The translations under genes were made by a program, and so were the position numbers. This document shows, in pieces, positions 49,035 through 59,649 of a stretch of DNA of 64,000 bases (positions within the stretch are counted from its first letter, which is position 1; the number at the start of each line of letters is the position of its first letter). Origin of the DNA: Uranotaenia lowii (taxonomy: Eukaryota > Arthropoda > Insecta > Diptera > Culicidae); NCBI RefSeq assembly GCF_029784155.1, contig NC_073693.1:181309802-181373801 (forward strand), given 5' to 3'. The notes under the pieces are model-generated. The model did not search any database and was not told the origin of the DNA. It worked only from the letters and a program-made list of their open reading frames with translations.

Positions 49035-50833
49035 CACGGTATCAAAAAATTGTCCGTACAGCACGTACCTTGACATCCAAACAATCAAAAAGTGCACTTT
49101 TTCAGTCAATAAAAATACTACAATTACATCATTCGCTGCAGAAACTAGTCCTTTTTGTAGATCAGTATTAAAAATGTTTATGAATTAAACCTTAAAAATA
49201 ATCCAATTCATTGTGTATGGAAAGTCCCAAAAACGACGTCAAAAAATTGTCCGTACACTGAGGCCTTTGTCAAATAGTAGTCAAGTAAACAGTTATATGT
49301 CAGTCTGTCAAACGCAGAAACGTAAGTTGAATCTCAGCAAAGACAATTTCCAGTGGTCTGAGCGATAAATACGGTAAAATGAACTTTATCTAGCATAAAT
49401 CTGTAGATTTTCGTGTTTCCGGATGTCAACGGGTATTTTTTTGTGAGAAGCAGACGTTTTCCTGTTAATTAAATCCATAAAAATTAACAAGAAAATGTCT
49501 GCTCCTCACAAAAAATACCCGTTGACATCGGGAAACTGATTGCTGACCTGAAGAACGACGGTGAAAGCTTGTCCGAAGTTGCAGGTATAGTAAAACGGCC
49601 ACGATCGCCGGTTCAGTATGTCCTTCTGAACTTTAAGAAGACTAACTTGCTGGAGACTACTCTAGGAAGAGGACGCAAACAGAAGCTTACGGATCGTCAC
49701 CATCGCATCATTGTCAGGAAAATCGTCAGAATCCTAAAATCAGTGCCCCGAAACTAGCTGACAGCCTGAAGAATTTTGAAAACATACAGGTTAATCCTCA
49801 AACGGTACGGAACATAATTCATGAGAAAAAATACCGAGATCGTGTTGCTCTTAAGAAGCCGTTTATATCTACTAAAAATAATAAAAAAAAACGGCTAGAA
49901 TACGCTCAAAAGTATGTCCTGTAAACGCAAGAGTTCTGGCAGAACGTCTTATTCACTGATGAAAGCCAATTTAATATTTTTGGGTCTGACGGGCATGTAA
50001 GAGTATGGCGTAATCCAAATACTGAATTGGATCCGAAAAATTTTCGACCGACAGTTAAGTACGGTGGTGGCCATGTAATAGTTAGGGGTGCTTTCAGCGC
50101 AAATGGCTCCGGAAACTTGACATTCATTCACGGAGAAAAATAAATAGATTTATCAGTCATATTACGCGTCTACAGGAATATAAATATGATTGTTTGGTTC
50201 TGACCCGAAAATACGATCAAACCAACCATCAGCTTAAAGTCTCCAGGGAGTTAATCTTCTTAAAGTTGTGAAGGACATACTGAACCGACGATCATGGCCA
50301 TTTTACTATTCTATGCGTAATTCGAAGACAAGTAAAAAAAATTTGGACAAGCTTTTACCGTCATTCTTCAGGTCAACAATCAGTTTCCGGATGTCTACGG
50401 GTATTTTTTTTTGTGAGGAGCAGACATTTTCCTGTTAATTGAATCCACAAATTGTTGAAATCTACTGATTTATGCTAGATAAAGTTCATTTTAACGTATT
50501 TATCGCTCAGACCACTGGAAATTGTCTTTGCTGAGATTCAACTTACGTTTCTGCGTTTGACAGACTGACATATAACTGTTTACTTGACTAATATTTGACA
50601 AAGGCCTCAGTGTACGGACAATTTTTTGACGTCGTTTTTGGGACTTTCCATACAAAATGAATTGGATTATTTTTAAGGTTTAATTCATAAACATTTTTAA
50701 TACTGATCTACAAAAAGGACTAGTTTCTGCAGCGAATGATGTAATTGAAGTATTTTTATTGACTGAAAAGGTGCACTTTTTGATTGTTTGGATTTCAAGG
50801 TACGTGCTGTACGGACAATTTTTTGATACAGTG
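49035..50833 (+). mobile_element. Degenerate Tc1-like transposon with long inverted repeats
   Basis: The ends begin CACGGTATCAAAAAATTGTC (left) and CACTGTATCAAAAAATTGTC (right, inverted). TA is at 49033-49034 and the expected right TA reads TG at 50834-50835. The TCAAAAAATTGTCCGTACA motif occurs twice in each terminal repeat (outer and about 190 bp inside), an IR/DR layout. Similarity of the right arm continues into an inverted copy of the 5' transposase region (about 50250-50440 against 49490-49640), giving arms of about 0.6 kb. Confidence 0.87.
49494..50143 (+). pseudogene. Tc1-like transposase, broken
   Basis: In several frames: MSAPHKKYPL, a helix-turn-helix region (GESLSEVAGIVKRPRS ...), the basic GRGRKQKLTDRHHR linker, a second DNA-binding part (KISAPKLADSLKNF, VNPQTVRNIIHE), and the start of the catalytic core FTDESQFNIFGSDGHVRVWR, carrying the first aspartate. 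A stop at about 49921 (KYVL-stop) and frameshifts near 49545 and 49735 break it. It ends GNLTFIHGEK-stop. The second aspartate and the final acidic residue are lost where the inverted N-terminal copy begins. Confidence 0.85.
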
Positions 50834-50835
50834 TG

Positions 50836-51684
50836 AATATCGATCGGTTCAGACTACTCGAACGGACTGAACAAGTGGAGTCCATGCTATTGAGTCAAAT
50901 GTTAATGCTCGAATTGCTGCCGCGTAATGTCGACGGTAGGAGGCTTTTAGACAAAATTTAAACGAAATTTTGTTCTAAGTGTCATGTCAGTGTGATCAGT
51001 GATATTACCCCTTATTTCGAAAAGCTCGAATCCGCTTCAAAGGGGTAGTTTAACGGATTAACATTGAGGGTAAATTTGTATTTTCAAATAATTCGAAATT
51101 ATTCAAATAGTATTTCCTTTAAATAAACTACATGAAACTTGATTTTTTGTTGGGTTTATATCCCAGCAAGCAGCTCCCGAAATTTCCACCATACGAAAGC
51201 TCTTCAAATAAGGGGTAATTATCATCCGAAGCATTCGGAATAAGGGGTAATGTAGATTTAATTTATCGGCCTAGCGGTGAAAAGTGATGTCCTTTTTTAC
51301 TAGGGACATCTATCTTGAAAGTTATTATTCGTTACCTCCATCGAGTTATTCAATGTTATTCAATTCGACATTTTCTCACGGTTCGTCGGTCAATACTGGA
51401 TTCTAACTTGCATTTGAGTAGATCTGAGAAGACAGGGACGTTCTGCAAGTGTGAAAAATAAATGAATCTTAGTCGATTTGAATTGAAGATCCAGATTGTA
51501 GATTTCCTAATGTTTCAAAAGTTCCCTGATTGTGCGCTTTGTGACAGGAAGTATAATGTTTAGGTAAATTTAAAAAAAGCAAGTTCCAGCGCGGGAGTAG
51601 TTTTTTTTTTAAATAATTCGAGAAATTGTGGCTTTTGGAAGAAGTTTAAAGGAGCGGACCCGTGAATTGTTAGCTAAGTGTTCT
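50836..51684. other. Spacer with a possible small MITE at 51004-51251
   Basis: ATTACCCCTTATTTCGAA at about 51004 and the inverted TTCGGAATAAGGGGTAAT ending at 51251 could be terminal repeats of a 250-bp MITE; an AAGGGGTA motif also recurs inside. No target duplication is convincing. The remainder is unassigned. Confidence 0.4.
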
Positions 51685-51687
51685 TAC

Positions 51688-52763
51688 ACGGAAAAAAAAT
51701 TGCGTTGCCATTCCAAAGACGTGGTCATGATAATTTTACCATTTCTGCGTTATAGTATTTTCAACCACGCGAAGTATAACATCAATTTTGTAAAAGTGCG
51801 CATGAAACATTAATGAAATTACTATGTACCTGGTAGCTTTCGATAACTCTCAATGTTTGTTGTCGAAAATACTATGGTTATGATAATTTCATCATAATTT
51901 CTATTACAACTAGCGTCCGCATAGTAATTATGTCATTGTGGCACCATTTCCTATCAACAAAATACTACGCACATGGTACTTTTGAGAACAAAACGTATTT
52001 GACTCAAAAACATCAGTGCGTATGATAATTTTACCATGGTAAACATTCTTGTTGTTTTTACTAATTTATGATCATTAATTTTCAAAGCCGCGAGTAAACA
52101 AACAAATTTTGAGCTGCTTTCAAGTTTCATAACTTTCAAAATATTCCCAGATCATCGGAAAACACACTAATACTGTATTTGTTTTCTCCACTCGTGGAGT
52201 GTTCCACCGTACCCGATAAAAACAAACACAAATCGTCGCCAGTGTATTGCTATCTCGCTCACTCACACGCTCTCTCGCAACACTGACAAAATTTTCGGGG
52301 CAACACAGCCCAATGGCAGTGCAACACCAGGTCAAAACCAGTGCAACACCGTCCGAATAAACAAACAGTTTGACAGCACCTAGTGGTGCACCAGTGCAAC
52401 ACTAGTGCAACACTCGGCATAAACAAATACGGTATAACATGGACCGACGTGTGTCGGAAGCGTGAATTTTAATGTTTTAAATAATGTCATAATGCAAATA
52501 AACAAACAAACATGCATAGTAATTTTACTTTTTTAATCAAGCTCCTCGTGCATACTAATTTTTATCATAACACGTACTACACAGTGCGTTTCATCATGAA
52601 ACATATCAATTTTACTAGGCGTGAAGTAAAACAATGCATCATTTCATTGACAATTTTACTAAAACGCAGTCGAATTTACTATGCGCAGTCAAATTGAACA
52701 CATGGTAAAAAACCCGATTTAATACACTTATCAGTGGATTGGAGGCTTTCTTACAGAGTGTAA
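51688..52763. mobile_element. Possible TA-flanked element D with GTAAAATTATC subterminal repeats
   Basis: Both flanks of this ~1.1 kb (about 51715-52050 and 52510-52705) are packed with direct and inverted variants of CATGATAATTTTAC / ACTATGGTTATG. The architecture resembles elements A and C. The proposed ends (TA-CACGGAAAAAAAATTG at 51686 and GAGTG-TA near 52763) match poorly, so the boundaries are tentative. A smaller TA-flanked MITE sits inside at 52173-52432. Confidence 0.45.
52173..52432. mobile_element. Small TA-flanked MITE with CAGTGCAACAC repeats
   Basis: Inverted ends CTGTATTTGTTT and CCGTATTTGTTT are flanked by TA (52171-52172 and 52433-52434). AGTGCAACAC units are repeated in its right half. 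It is 260 bp and non-coding. Confidence 0.65.
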
Positions 52764-52998
52764 ATTATCTTTGGAAATAAATGACACAATAATGGATTCC
52801 TTATTTCTGAATTATGTATGATTAATTTATAAAAAAGATTATGATTAAAGGAAATCGATAGCAAAAATTACTAAACTCAATATAAAAAAAGGTGGCCAGT
52901 ACGTTTTTTGGAGGATAAACGAACTGATATTCAACGAGCTCATTTACTATCAAAATATTTCAAACTGTTCAAGTTTGAGAGCCACATTTCTCGACGCT

Positions 52999-54046
52999 CA
53001 CTACCCAAGCAACCAGAATTCCCATAAAAAGGTTTCATAGAAGCTTAATCAGCTCTCGTTTGTGTCTGAAGAGAATGCTAATCAGCCCAAAATTTAAGTT
53101 CTTAAAGCTACTTTCAAGTTCGTTTAGGTGGCTTTAGAGAACGCTATTCAGCTTCTAAGAGAATGTCAAGAAACTTCTACGCGGCGAAAAAAAATCCGAT
53201 TGACAGATTGCTCTGACATTCAGAGGTCAGATTACTAGGTTGCCGGTCTATCATGGTCTATCTCATTGATTTTAATTATATTGTTTTGATTACAAAAGCT
53301 GCTTATGCCTAGAGGATTGAACCGCTGCTCTCTAGGTTGCAATGAAACTCACCAGCCTCTCGACCAATCCAGCAATAGTTAATTACCACTGTAATGATTA
53401 GTATTTAAACTTAATGTCATTTGAGATGATTGAGTGGGTTGGTCAATAGATTGTACCTTATTTCGTTCAAAGGACTTTCAGTACACAATATGAATCATAA
53501 CAAAAATTCGCATCATCAAAAATTCATTCGAATATCTTAACATTTATAAGAAAATTCGAAAAAAATCTTTAATTCCATTTGTAAATATCAGTAAAAATAT
53601 AAACAAAACAAATACCATGACAAGGAATTGACAGACATTTTTGACATGTCGCTTAGAATTCCCATATAAGTTCTTTAAAACACCTTCATGTATCTTAATG
53701 GTGCGCTCTAGAATGTTACACGAACGTTATCGACCTACTTGAAAAACATTTTTGGCATGTCGCTTAGATTTCCCATATAGGTTCTTTAAAACACCTTCGA
53801 GTATCTTAATGGTGCGTTTTGGAATGTTACGCGAACGTTATCGACCTTCTTGAAAGAAGTTCCATTAAAAGCGCTTAGAAGTTCCGTTATCGATAGTTTA
53901 ACCTTTCAAAGGGCGATGGAAGTTCCTGAGTAACTTTTACGCGAAAAGAGTCACCTGAAGTTCCCGTAAAACATTTTTTCAGCGAAATGTGAACTTCGGA
54001 GTTCCATCTCTAAGTAAAAACCCGACTTTTGGTTGCTTGGGTAGTG
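52999..54046. mobile_element. TIR element CACTACCCAAGCAACCA with internal tandem duplication
   Basis: A 17-bp perfect inverted repeat, CACTACCCAAGCAACCA, forms both ends. Inside, a unit of about 113 bp is duplicated in tandem at about 53633-53745 and 53746-53858. It is non-coding. A target duplication is not clear. Confidence 0.65.
53305..53374 (-). mobile_element. tRNA-like sequence, probably SINE head
   Basis: On the minus strand, an A-box-like TTGGTCGAGAGGCTGG and B-box GGTTCAATCCTC occur in tRNA-like spacing. The ends for a functional tRNA acceptor stem are not convincing, so a SINE or tRNA pseudogene is preferred. Confidence 0.45.
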
Positions 54047-54112
54047 GTCTAGAGGTTAGCCTCCTAAACTCTCATGCTAGATGGCGTGGGATCGATTCTC
54101 TGCTGTTTGATG
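54040..54112 (+). mobile_element. tRNA-like sequence, probably SINE head
   Basis: An A-box-like TGGTCTAGAGGTTAGCC and a B-box-like GGGATCGATTCTC lie immediately at the right end of the CACTACCC element, overlapping its last bases. Pairing for a complete tRNA is not evident. Confidence 0.45.
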
Positions 54113-55353
54113 ATTTTTTTGTCAAATTTTCTATCGCCTCCGTAATTAATTTAGCGATTGCTGGCAACTGCTGCTGAGCAAATGGCTACCTTTTTTGATA
54201 TTTATGATATTTATATAACATGAGCATGATATTTACTATGGAAAAGAACAATTTTAAACAATTTTGTTTTTTTTTTGGTTTTGAGATATGACCTACAGGA
54301 AAAACAATCCAATTTTTTGATACTAAATTCATAAAAATCGTGAAACCTAGAATAGGAGTTAATGTGGTAAGAACGTTTTAAATGTAACATACAAATTCAC
54401 GGACATCATCGTAACTCGTCGAGCTGAGTCGATTGGTATATATAAAGTGGGGTCTTGGATCCTTAATTAATGATATCCCAAACTGACCGTTCGCTATGCC
54501 TTTCTGTAAAAAGCCAAAAACTATGCGTAAGGTATTATAAACAACAAAACATATTTGTTCTTCGTCTATAATTCTTTTTATTTTCATATTTCCTAATCTA
54601 ACTTCTTTTTTCTTTAAAAATGAACTAGATAAAAGCAAACAATTGTAATCAAACAAAACGAGTTTGGCTCCTTAAAGCCTAAGTATGAGCCGTTTCAAAT
54701 AAATAATTTACAAAAAAAAACATATTTGACTCAAAAATATGGTTGCCAGTTGTTCATTTAAACCACGGATTTAGTAGTTTTACTATGTTACTTTGATGTA
54801 TGCAATTACTATAGAGTAAAAGAAAAACTTCTAGAATTATCTTTGTCTGACACTTACAAAAGAAATAAGAACTAATATGGCCAAATATCAATGGACATGT
54901 TATTTTTAGATTTTGCTTGATTTATGCGAAAGGTTAGGACTTCCCTGAATAAAGTATCAAGTATCCTTTAGAAAAACTATCAAGTCTCTTTCGTCTTAAA
55001 AATATATAACAATATTTTACGTCTCACAAGAATGCCTCTATCATTCTAACTTTTGCAGCACATATGTATATATAAACTTGAAATTACACGGTTTCAGAAA
55101 ATGCAAAATACGAAAAGTTACTATTTTTTCCAAAAATATATGATGAAAATAAGAAAAGGATATCAAGTATCTCCATTCTACCCTACCTAAATTTGAAATG
55201 CTACATTTCTGAACACGTACTGAATCAAAACTCAAAAATTTAGTGGTTCCAAAATGTAGCTTGTTGTTAAGTACCATTTCATTGTAAAACATTAAAAATC
55301 AACGAATGTCAACGTTTTAACGCTATTGATATCTTTTTTATTTTCAAAATCAG
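54113..55353. other. Unassigned AT-rich intronic sequence
   Basis: No element boundaries are seen. A minus-strand open frame at 54378-54656 (92 residues) has no recognisable domain. Confidence 0.5.
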
Positions 55354-55444
55354 TGACAACAATGATGAGACGTTTTCCAAGATCGATTCAACTGAAAGCA
55401 AAAGATCGCAAAAACTCAACTGCCACGTAGACATACCGTGTCAA
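55354..55444 (+). CDS. fab1: Candidate next exon of PIKfyve/Fab1 (variable linker)
   Basis: An acceptor (TTTTATTTTCAAAATCAG) precedes 91 nt, and the segment ends TCAA/GTAAGT, a strong donor. The first base completes the split codon left by the exon ending at 30824, and the following 30 codons are open (DNNDETFSKIDSTESKRSQK ...), ending in phase 0. The polar, low-complexity composition suits the poorly conserved linker before the kinase domain, so homology cannot confirm it. Phase match plus two good splice sites is moderate evidence. A chance open stretch, or a minus-strand frame (55388-55582) over the same bases, is possible. Confidence 0.42.
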
Positions 55445-56049
55445 GTAAGTATGAAGAATAGGTGTTGTTCCGCTTACAATTCCATCTGGCTTAGGGACTG
55501 GGAATTCTGAAAAAAGGAAGATAATATTAAAACTCACAAGTAATACAAAAAAAAACTCTAAGGTACACCACGGCAAGTGCATCGCATCGCATTCGTCACT
55601 AACAATCCGCGATGCTAGGCTAGGTGAATATTTAAACTTTTTTTTTTTTGTACGGAATTATCATCCTCTGGGATGATTCATCCCTATACACGCTAATTTT
55701 TTTATAACCATTTTTGATTCAAAATTAATCAAAGCCTTCTGCCTAAAAATTGCCAATATGGTTATTATACAACATTTTTTCTAGTTTCTATTTCAACCAT
55801 ATTTCTAGTTCTCAAGTGATAACCACAAAATGGTTCAAATTTTTGGAATCGAGACAGCAGAAAGCGAATAGGAGAAGTTACTAAACGTGAGATTGAAACA
55901 TTGAATTTAAGTTCTTTTCATCAAAGCTATGTTGTTTCTATCGTAGGTTTTTAAAACTCGCCGAACTTCGAACGAATAAAGGAGTGTTAAAAATTCGGAA
56001 ACAACTTTTCTTCGTTACCTGTGAACCGCAAGTAACGAACCATTACACA
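55445..56049. other. Unassigned intronic sequence
   Basis: No further exon with PIKfyve kinase-domain similarity and no bounded repeat is seen. Confidence 0.5.
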
Positions 56050-56595
56050 GATTCAGATTTCAGATTCAGATTTCAGATTTCAGATTCAGATTTCAGAATA
56101 AGATTTCAGATTCAGATTTCAGATTTCTGATTCAGATTTCAGATTCAGATTTCAAATTCAAATTTCAGATTCAGATTTCAGATTTCAAAATCAGATATTC
56201 AGATTTCAGATTAAGAATTCAGAATCCGATTTCAGATTCAGATTTCAAATTCAAATGTCAGATTCAGATTTCAGATTCAGATTTCAGAATCAGATTTTAG
56301 ATTCAAATTTCAGATTTAGTATCCAGATTCAAATTTTAGATTTCAGAATAAGATTTCAGATTCAATTTTCAGATTTAGGTTCCAGATTCAAATTTCAGAT
56401 TTCAGAATCAGATTTCAGTTTCAAATTTCAGATTCAGATTTCTGATTCAGATTTCATATTCAGATTCAGATTTCATATTCAGATTGCAGATTCAGATTCC
56501 ATATGCAAACTTCAGATTCAGATTCCATATGCAAACTTCAGATTCAGATTTTTTATTCAAATTTCAGATTCAGATTTCAGATTTAGAATTCAATT
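56050..56595. repeat. Degenerate (TTTCAGATTCAGA)n minisatellite
   Basis: About 545 bp of variants of TTTCAGATTCAGA with many point differences. The open frame with repeated DSDFRFRF-type residues (56255-56710) is a by-product of the repeat. Confidence 0.9.
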
Positions 56596-56609
56596 TTTTT
56601 TAATTAATA

Positions 56610-56945
56610 AATTTTGTAATATTTGTCATGATTTTGTCATATTTAAGTCAAAATTTTGTCATGTTTGTTTCACAATTATGGCATTTTATTTTGTCAAGAT
56701 TTTGTCATGAGTTTGTCAAATTTTTGTCATAATTTTGTCTTTTTTCACATTTTTGTCAAGTTTTTAGTAAGGTTTTTATCATATTTGTTAAAAAATGTTA
56801 TGTTTTTTTTCTGAATTTTGTAAATTTTGGTCATGTGTTTTCCATATTATTGTCAGTATTCTGCCTTATTTTTGTCGGAATTTGGCAATCTGTTTTGTCA
56901 GAACTTTGTCTTATTGTCATGACTTTGTCATATTTCTTTATCATA
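56610..56945. repeat. Interspersed TTTTGTCAT repeats
   Basis: A second simple array directly after the TTTCAGA array: irregularly spaced TTTTGTCAT(A/G)TTT units, giving short spurious frames. Confidence 0.75.
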
Positions 56946-57764
56946 AACTCACGCGCGCCTATTCAAACTCCCAGTTCAGTCCTTCCATTGTATCTTCACT
57001 TGTCATGTTATCAATTTGAGCATTTTTGATTAATTTTTAAAATGATGTGAATAAATTCGGATAAAATCCAAGCATCTGGGCCGAACCAAACTTGTCTCGA
57101 ATTATTCATTGAATATCTAGACAGCTTCGGAAATTTTCTCACACACCCAACGCATCTCCCGAATCAAATCTTTTTACGTCTCGGATTTGAAATTAAAAAA
57201 ATCATTGTTTTAAGAACGAATATCGGAACTAGCAAAATTCTTTCTTGAACTTTAATTAATTTTTTTTTTAAATTTTAACCAACCTAATTACCAACCTTAA
57301 AAGAATTTATTCCGGAATCTCATACTGTTTAAAAGGCAAAATATTGTTTGTTTTCCAATGTAAAAAACAAGTTTTTTTTCTACAGAAGATAATGAGCATT
57401 CAAAACATATATTCACTACGGAATGTTCAAATCATCGTGCGGAAAAAAAATTAAATACATTTTTCATCTTGTTCTCGCCTCGCGTCATGCATTTCCGTTT
57501 GCTGCTGCTGCTGTGCTCTCAGGATCAGATCAGACGAACATTGCCAGCGCCCAGCAGAAACGAACGACAGCACGGGCTTAACATAGGGTTGCCATCCGTC
57601 CCGCAAAAGCGGGACATGTCCCGCTTTTTTGTTGAATGTCCCGCTGTCCCGCTTTTTCCTCAAAATGTCCCGCTTTTTTACTTGGATTTTTTTTCCAAAG
57701 TTAACTGATTAACACTGGAAAAAACAGCAACCACGAAATGATTTACTGTGGTAATTTCCATCGA
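56946..57764. other. Unassigned; contains a GTCCCGC/GCGGGAC cluster
   Basis: Mostly AT-rich. At 57596-57677 several TGTCCCGCTTTTTT and inverted AAAAGCGGGAC units are clustered, likely part of a MITE whose limits I cannot define. Confidence 0.4.
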
Positions 57765-57825
57765 CCCAGGATCTACTGTGTTGATTTCCATGCTGCCTTG
57801 GAGCTTTCGGTGAGGTCGTCGAGAA
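57765..57825 (-). pseudogene. Tiny RTE-type LINE fragment
   Basis: CTGTGTTGATTTCCAT followed by GCTGCCTTGGAGCTTTCGGT and GAGGTCGTCGAG matches two nearby parts of the RTE ORF2 at 63040-63120, with about 35 bp missing between them. It is a deleted relic of the same family as the element at the window end. Confidence 0.7.
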
Positions 57826-58049
57826 ATTCTTTAAAATTCTTCTTTTCTCAATATAAGCTACATTTTTCATAACTTATATATGACAGTACTGAATAACTCC
57901 AAAGCTCTTAGAATTATAGTAAGATTCTGATTCAGTTAAGTGTTCTTGGAGCACGCTCAATCAATGTTTGAATAAAATATTGTTTAAGTTGCTTCCAAAT
58001 AATTATAGGTTATAGAATTATAGAGATTAATTATTTCTCCGGAATCTTA

Positions 58050-59647
58050 TTGCGGAAATTGCACCTATTTAGACTCCTGTGCAAATAATTTCCACGCAGA
58101 AATATTTTCGCACTGACGCACACATAGACAACCCGTGTCAGTTTTTCAAATCAGCCGTTGCTCGCTTCTGATTTTCGAATCATATTTCCAAACGGCATAA
58201 CCGTTATTGTTTTGGCGAAAATTATTATGAAATGCATGCGAACCAAGAAGTTAAATAACGAAAATTGACCGATCAACAAATGAAAAGAAACGAACAGAAA
58301 ACAGAATGCATCCTGTACATTCGGGTACAAGAATGTACAGAGCAAATAAATCATGCATTCGGGCGTTTTCCGAATGACTGAAAAATTAGCCAAAAAATTA
58401 TGGATTCACTTACAATTTTTACTGACACATCAGTCGCAATTGTTTTTAATTCAATTTTATCCAAACATGTAAAGAATATCGATATGTGTCATTGTCTATG
58501 TATAGGTCTGGGAGCAGATTTTACTGCGCGCAAATTATTTGCACGGGGGTCTAAATAGGTGAAATCTGCGCAGTTTGTTGAAGACGGCAACGGTGTGTAT
58601 GAAAGTTGATTTTTTGGTAGAAATAATTTGAAGTAACTGAACTCTGATGTTGGTCCTTTTTTCATATAGTCCCTTTTCAACTTTTAGCACATGATAGTTT
58701 ATATAAAGAATGTGATGGTGTTAGTGAGTGCGGAATTGTTACCTGTCAAATCAGATTCTCTCAATAGTCCAAAAATTCATGCAATTGACAATAATTGAAT
58801 TGCCTTATATTATACACCAGTCAACTTTTCAACTCAATTGTCCAGTATTCAAAGTTGGAAGTTTTCTTAAGTTTTCAAATTTTTAAACAAATTACCAAAC
58901 AAACTATTGTCAATTGCATGAATTTTTAGACTATTGAGAGAATCTGATTTGACAGATAACAATTCCGCACTCACTAACACCATCACATTCTTTATATAAA
59001 CTATCATGTGCTAAAAGTTGAAAAGGGACTATATGAAAAAAGGACCAACATCAGAGTTCAGTTACTTCAAATTATTTCTACCAAAAAATCAACTTTCATA
59101 CGCACCGTTGCCGTTTTTAACAAACTGCGCAGATTGCACCTATTTAGACCCCCATGCAAATAATTTGCGCGCAGTAAAATCTGCTCCCAGACCTATACAT
59201 AGACAATGACACATATCGATATTCTTTACATCTTTGGATAAAATTGAATTAAAAACAATTGCGACTGGTGTGTCAGTAAAAATTGTCAGGGAATCCATAA
59301 TTTTTTGGCTAATTTTTCAGTAATTCGAAAAACGCCCGAAATGCATGATTTATTTGTTCCACTTACATTCTTGTACCCGAATGTACAGAATGCAATCTGT
59401 TTTCTGTTCGTTTCTTTTCATTTGTTGATGGGTAAATTTTCGTTATTAAACTCCTTGTTTCGCATTTCATAATAATTTTCGCCAAAACAATAACGATTAT
59501 GCCGTTTCGAAATACAATTCGAAAATCAGAAGCGAGCAACGGCTGATTTGAAAAACTGACACGGGTTGTTTATGTGTGCGTCAGTGCGAAAATATTTCTG
59601 CGTGGAAATTATTTGCACAGGAGTCTAAATAGGTGCAATTTCCGCAA
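58050..59647. mobile_element. Large TA-flanked foldback MITE with an inner copy of its own ends
   Basis: Inverted ends TTGCGGAAATTGCACCTATT are flanked by TA (58048-58049 and 59648-59649). The arms extend to about 58795 and from about 58906. A related terminal motif (GCAAATTATTTGCACGGGGG...GAAATCTGCGC) recurs inside each arm at about 58510-58570 and 59130-59195, pointing inward, as if one family member had inserted into another. It is non-coding. The right end of another copy lies at 1-124. Confidence 0.87.
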
Positions 59648-59649
59648 TA

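Noticed and set aside
55388..55582. Minus-strand frame with EFPVPKPDGIVSGTTPILHTYL
   Set aside because: It looks protein-like, but it overlaps the plus-strand candidate exon, has no matching neighbouring exon and no recognised family. I could not support it over the plus-strand reading.
56255..56710. 151-residue frame rich in DSDFRFRF
   Set aside because: It is a direct consequence of the TTTCAGATTCAGA repeat and has no start context or domain.
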